From positions 1 to 10,154 of the forward strand of contig JAPPDO010000307.1 in assembly GCA_028821635.1 (NCBI GenBank): a stretch of DNA of 10,154 nt, read 5' to 3'. Source of the DNA: Ekhidna sp. (GTDB lineage Bacteria; Bacteroidota; Bacteroidia; Cytophagales; Cyclobacteriaceae). The position numbers and the translations under genes were made by a program. Positions 6,893-10,154 of this stretch are shown one piece after another (positions within the stretch are counted from its first letter, which is position 1; the number at the start of each line of letters is the position of its first letter). The notes under the pieces are model-generated. The model saw only the letters and a list, made by a program, of their open reading frames with translations. It did no database searches and was not told the DNA's origin.

Positions 6893-7083
6893 ATAAACCA
6901 ATAGGTATAAATACTTTCCAACGAATTTATATCCTTTCTCCTTTTTCAACCCTGCTAATCTATTGACCAACTTATCTTTTTGAATAATTGAAAAGATGGC
7001 TAATTTCCCTTATTAAGAAGTACTAAAGCTATCTATTACCATGGTGAACGGAAAGGCTCATTTAAATAATAAATGGGGAAAGT

Positions 7084-7110
7084 GAAAAGGCTGCTCAGGG
7101 CAGCCTTTTC
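7084..7110 (-). terminator. Intrinsic terminator of katG
   Basis: A perfect 11-bp inverted repeat, GAAAAGGCTGC / GCAGCCTTTTC, surrounds a 5-base loop. It begins 22 bp beyond the katG stop. The stem has a GC core with A-tract and T-tract flanks, so it would also work for plus-strand transcription. It separates katG from the hydrolase gene, whose start is a further 225 bp away. Confidence 0.75.
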
Positions 7111-7132
7111 AGAATAAAAGTCAAATCTCTAT

Positions 7133-9550
<2,418 letters not shown>

Positions 9551-9553
<3 letters not shown>

Positions 9554-9868
9554 CTACTCCCTCACAAACTTCAACAAACGCCCGTCCGGCAACTGTACCA
9601 GATACAGTCCGCTTTGCAAAGAGGTGATGTCTAACCTTGTGTTCATGGTGCTCTCTAACAATGACTTTCCGTTGAGGCTCAATAGTTGGAATGTCCTCCC
9701 AACAGTAGACCGCACCTCCAAATAATCACCTGAGGGGTTGGGGAAGATGACCACTTCCGCTGCATCGTCTGCCGCACCTAGAGGACAGATCACCGCCTGC
9801 GTTTGCGTAGACGTGTTGCCCATAGCATCGGTGTATGTCCACGTAATAGTCGTGGTGGACGTGATAGG
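9551..9868. repeat. Inverted repeat arm, partner of 1-318
   Basis: This segment and bases 1-318 encode the same HYR end plus T9SS sorting domain in opposite orientation. They align without gaps over 104 codons, 76 identical by hand count. The longest exact DNA match is 23 bp, 296-318 against 9551-9573, spanning the last codons, the TAG stop and 3 bases beyond. Shorter exact blocks of 12-14 bp lie inside. The pair is a diverged gene duplication, not an IS end. Confidence 0.8.
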
Positions 9869-10154
9869 GAAGCTCGCATTGGTAGTGGCCGTGATGGTTC
9901 CATCATCGCAGTTGTCTGTAGCGGTGGGGGCCGTCAGAGAGGTGATCTGCGAACAATCCTCAAGTGCCGGCAGGTCTGCTACCACAGGTACAGGGGCTGT
10001 GGTATCGGCGATGGTCACTTGCTGTGTCTGCGTGACAGTGTTGCCCGTAGCATCCCTGTACGTCCATGTAATGGTGGTACTTGCGGTAATGGGGAAAGCA
10101 GCGTCCGGTTCAGCCGTGACTTCCCCATCGCAGTTGTCTGTGGCAGTGGGAGGG
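9554..10154 (-). CDS. C-terminal end of a second HYR-repeat protein with a type IX sorting domain, partial
   Basis: The frame is open to the window edge, so the N-terminus is missing; 199 residues and the stop are visible. Residues 1-47 are the end of one HYR module (TATDNCDGEVTA, then FPITASTTITWTYRDATGN). Residues about 50-122 are a full HYR module opening DTTAPVPVV and repeating TATDNCDDGTITA and FPITSTTTITWTYTDAMGN, so the protein is built from tandem near-copies of roughly 75-80 residues. The last 65 residues are a type A T9SS sorting domain with IFPNPSG, LEVRS, LSLNGK, SGLYLVQLP and KFVRE. It should be exported by the type IX system and displayed or released; a role in adhesion or matrix is an inference. 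GTG at 10018 is an internal codon between modules. Its DNA is richer in G+C than katG or the accC cluster. Confidence 0.9.
   Translation of the reverse strand, partial: PPTATDNCDGEVTAEPDAAFPITASTTITWTYRDATGNTVTQTQQVTIADTTAPVPVVADLPALEDCSQITSLTAPTATDNCDDGTITATTNASFPITSTTTITWTYTDAMGNTSTQTQAVICPLGAADDAAEVVIFPNPSGDYLEVRSTVGRTFQLLSLNGKSLLESTMNTRLDITSLQSGLYLVQLPDGRLLKFVRE

Noticed and set aside
6859..6921. A longer start for the hydrolase lipoprotein, adding 21 residues.
   Set aside because: It would bury the signal peptide and lipobox, and an exact -7 promoter box lies inside the extension.

Overview
The window looks like ordinary chromosomal DNA of a marine-type Bacteroidota, most likely Cytophagales or a close relative. 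The evidence is two type IX secretion (Por) C-terminal sorting domains fused to HYR modules, a Bacteroidota-style cysteine-poor L32, the gene order DUF177-rpmF-efp-accB-accC, promoter boxes of the TAnnTTTG type and weak or absent Shine-Dalgarno sequences. The exact family cannot be fixed from this sequence alone.

Layout. Positions 1-315 (+) are the tail of a large secreted HYR/T9SS protein. From 4901 down to 470, everything on the minus strand forms one housekeeping cluster: pdxA (vitamin B6), DUF177/YceD, rpmF (L32), a broken fabH scar, efp, accB and accC. rsmA (16S rRNA dimethyltransferase) is divergent from pdxA, 34 bp away, and runs on the plus strand to 5706. A 309-bp convergent gap (5707-6015) follows with no convincing gene. 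A minus-strand dienelactone-hydrolase-like lipoprotein (6016-6858) has its own promoter, and a minus-strand katG (7133-9316) ends in a strong hairpin terminator. The right edge (9554-10154, minus) is the tail of a second HYR/T9SS protein, a paralogue of the left-edge one in inverted orientation.

How the genes fit together. The cluster joins fatty-acid initiation (AccB and AccC of acetyl-CoA carboxylase, formerly FabH) to ribosome and translation functions (L32, YceD, EF-P; RsmA opposite). KatG and the lipoprotein hydrolase are independent units; KatG detoxifies peroxide.

The most interesting observation is the apparent decay of fabH inside the cluster: about 20 codons of a recognisable KAS III C-terminus survive, with three inactivating-type changes, between rpmF and efp. 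The second is the inverted pair of T9SS/HYR tails flanking about 9.2 kb. I see no CRISPR, no insertion sequence, no tRNA or rRNA, and no convincing undescribed multi-gene system.
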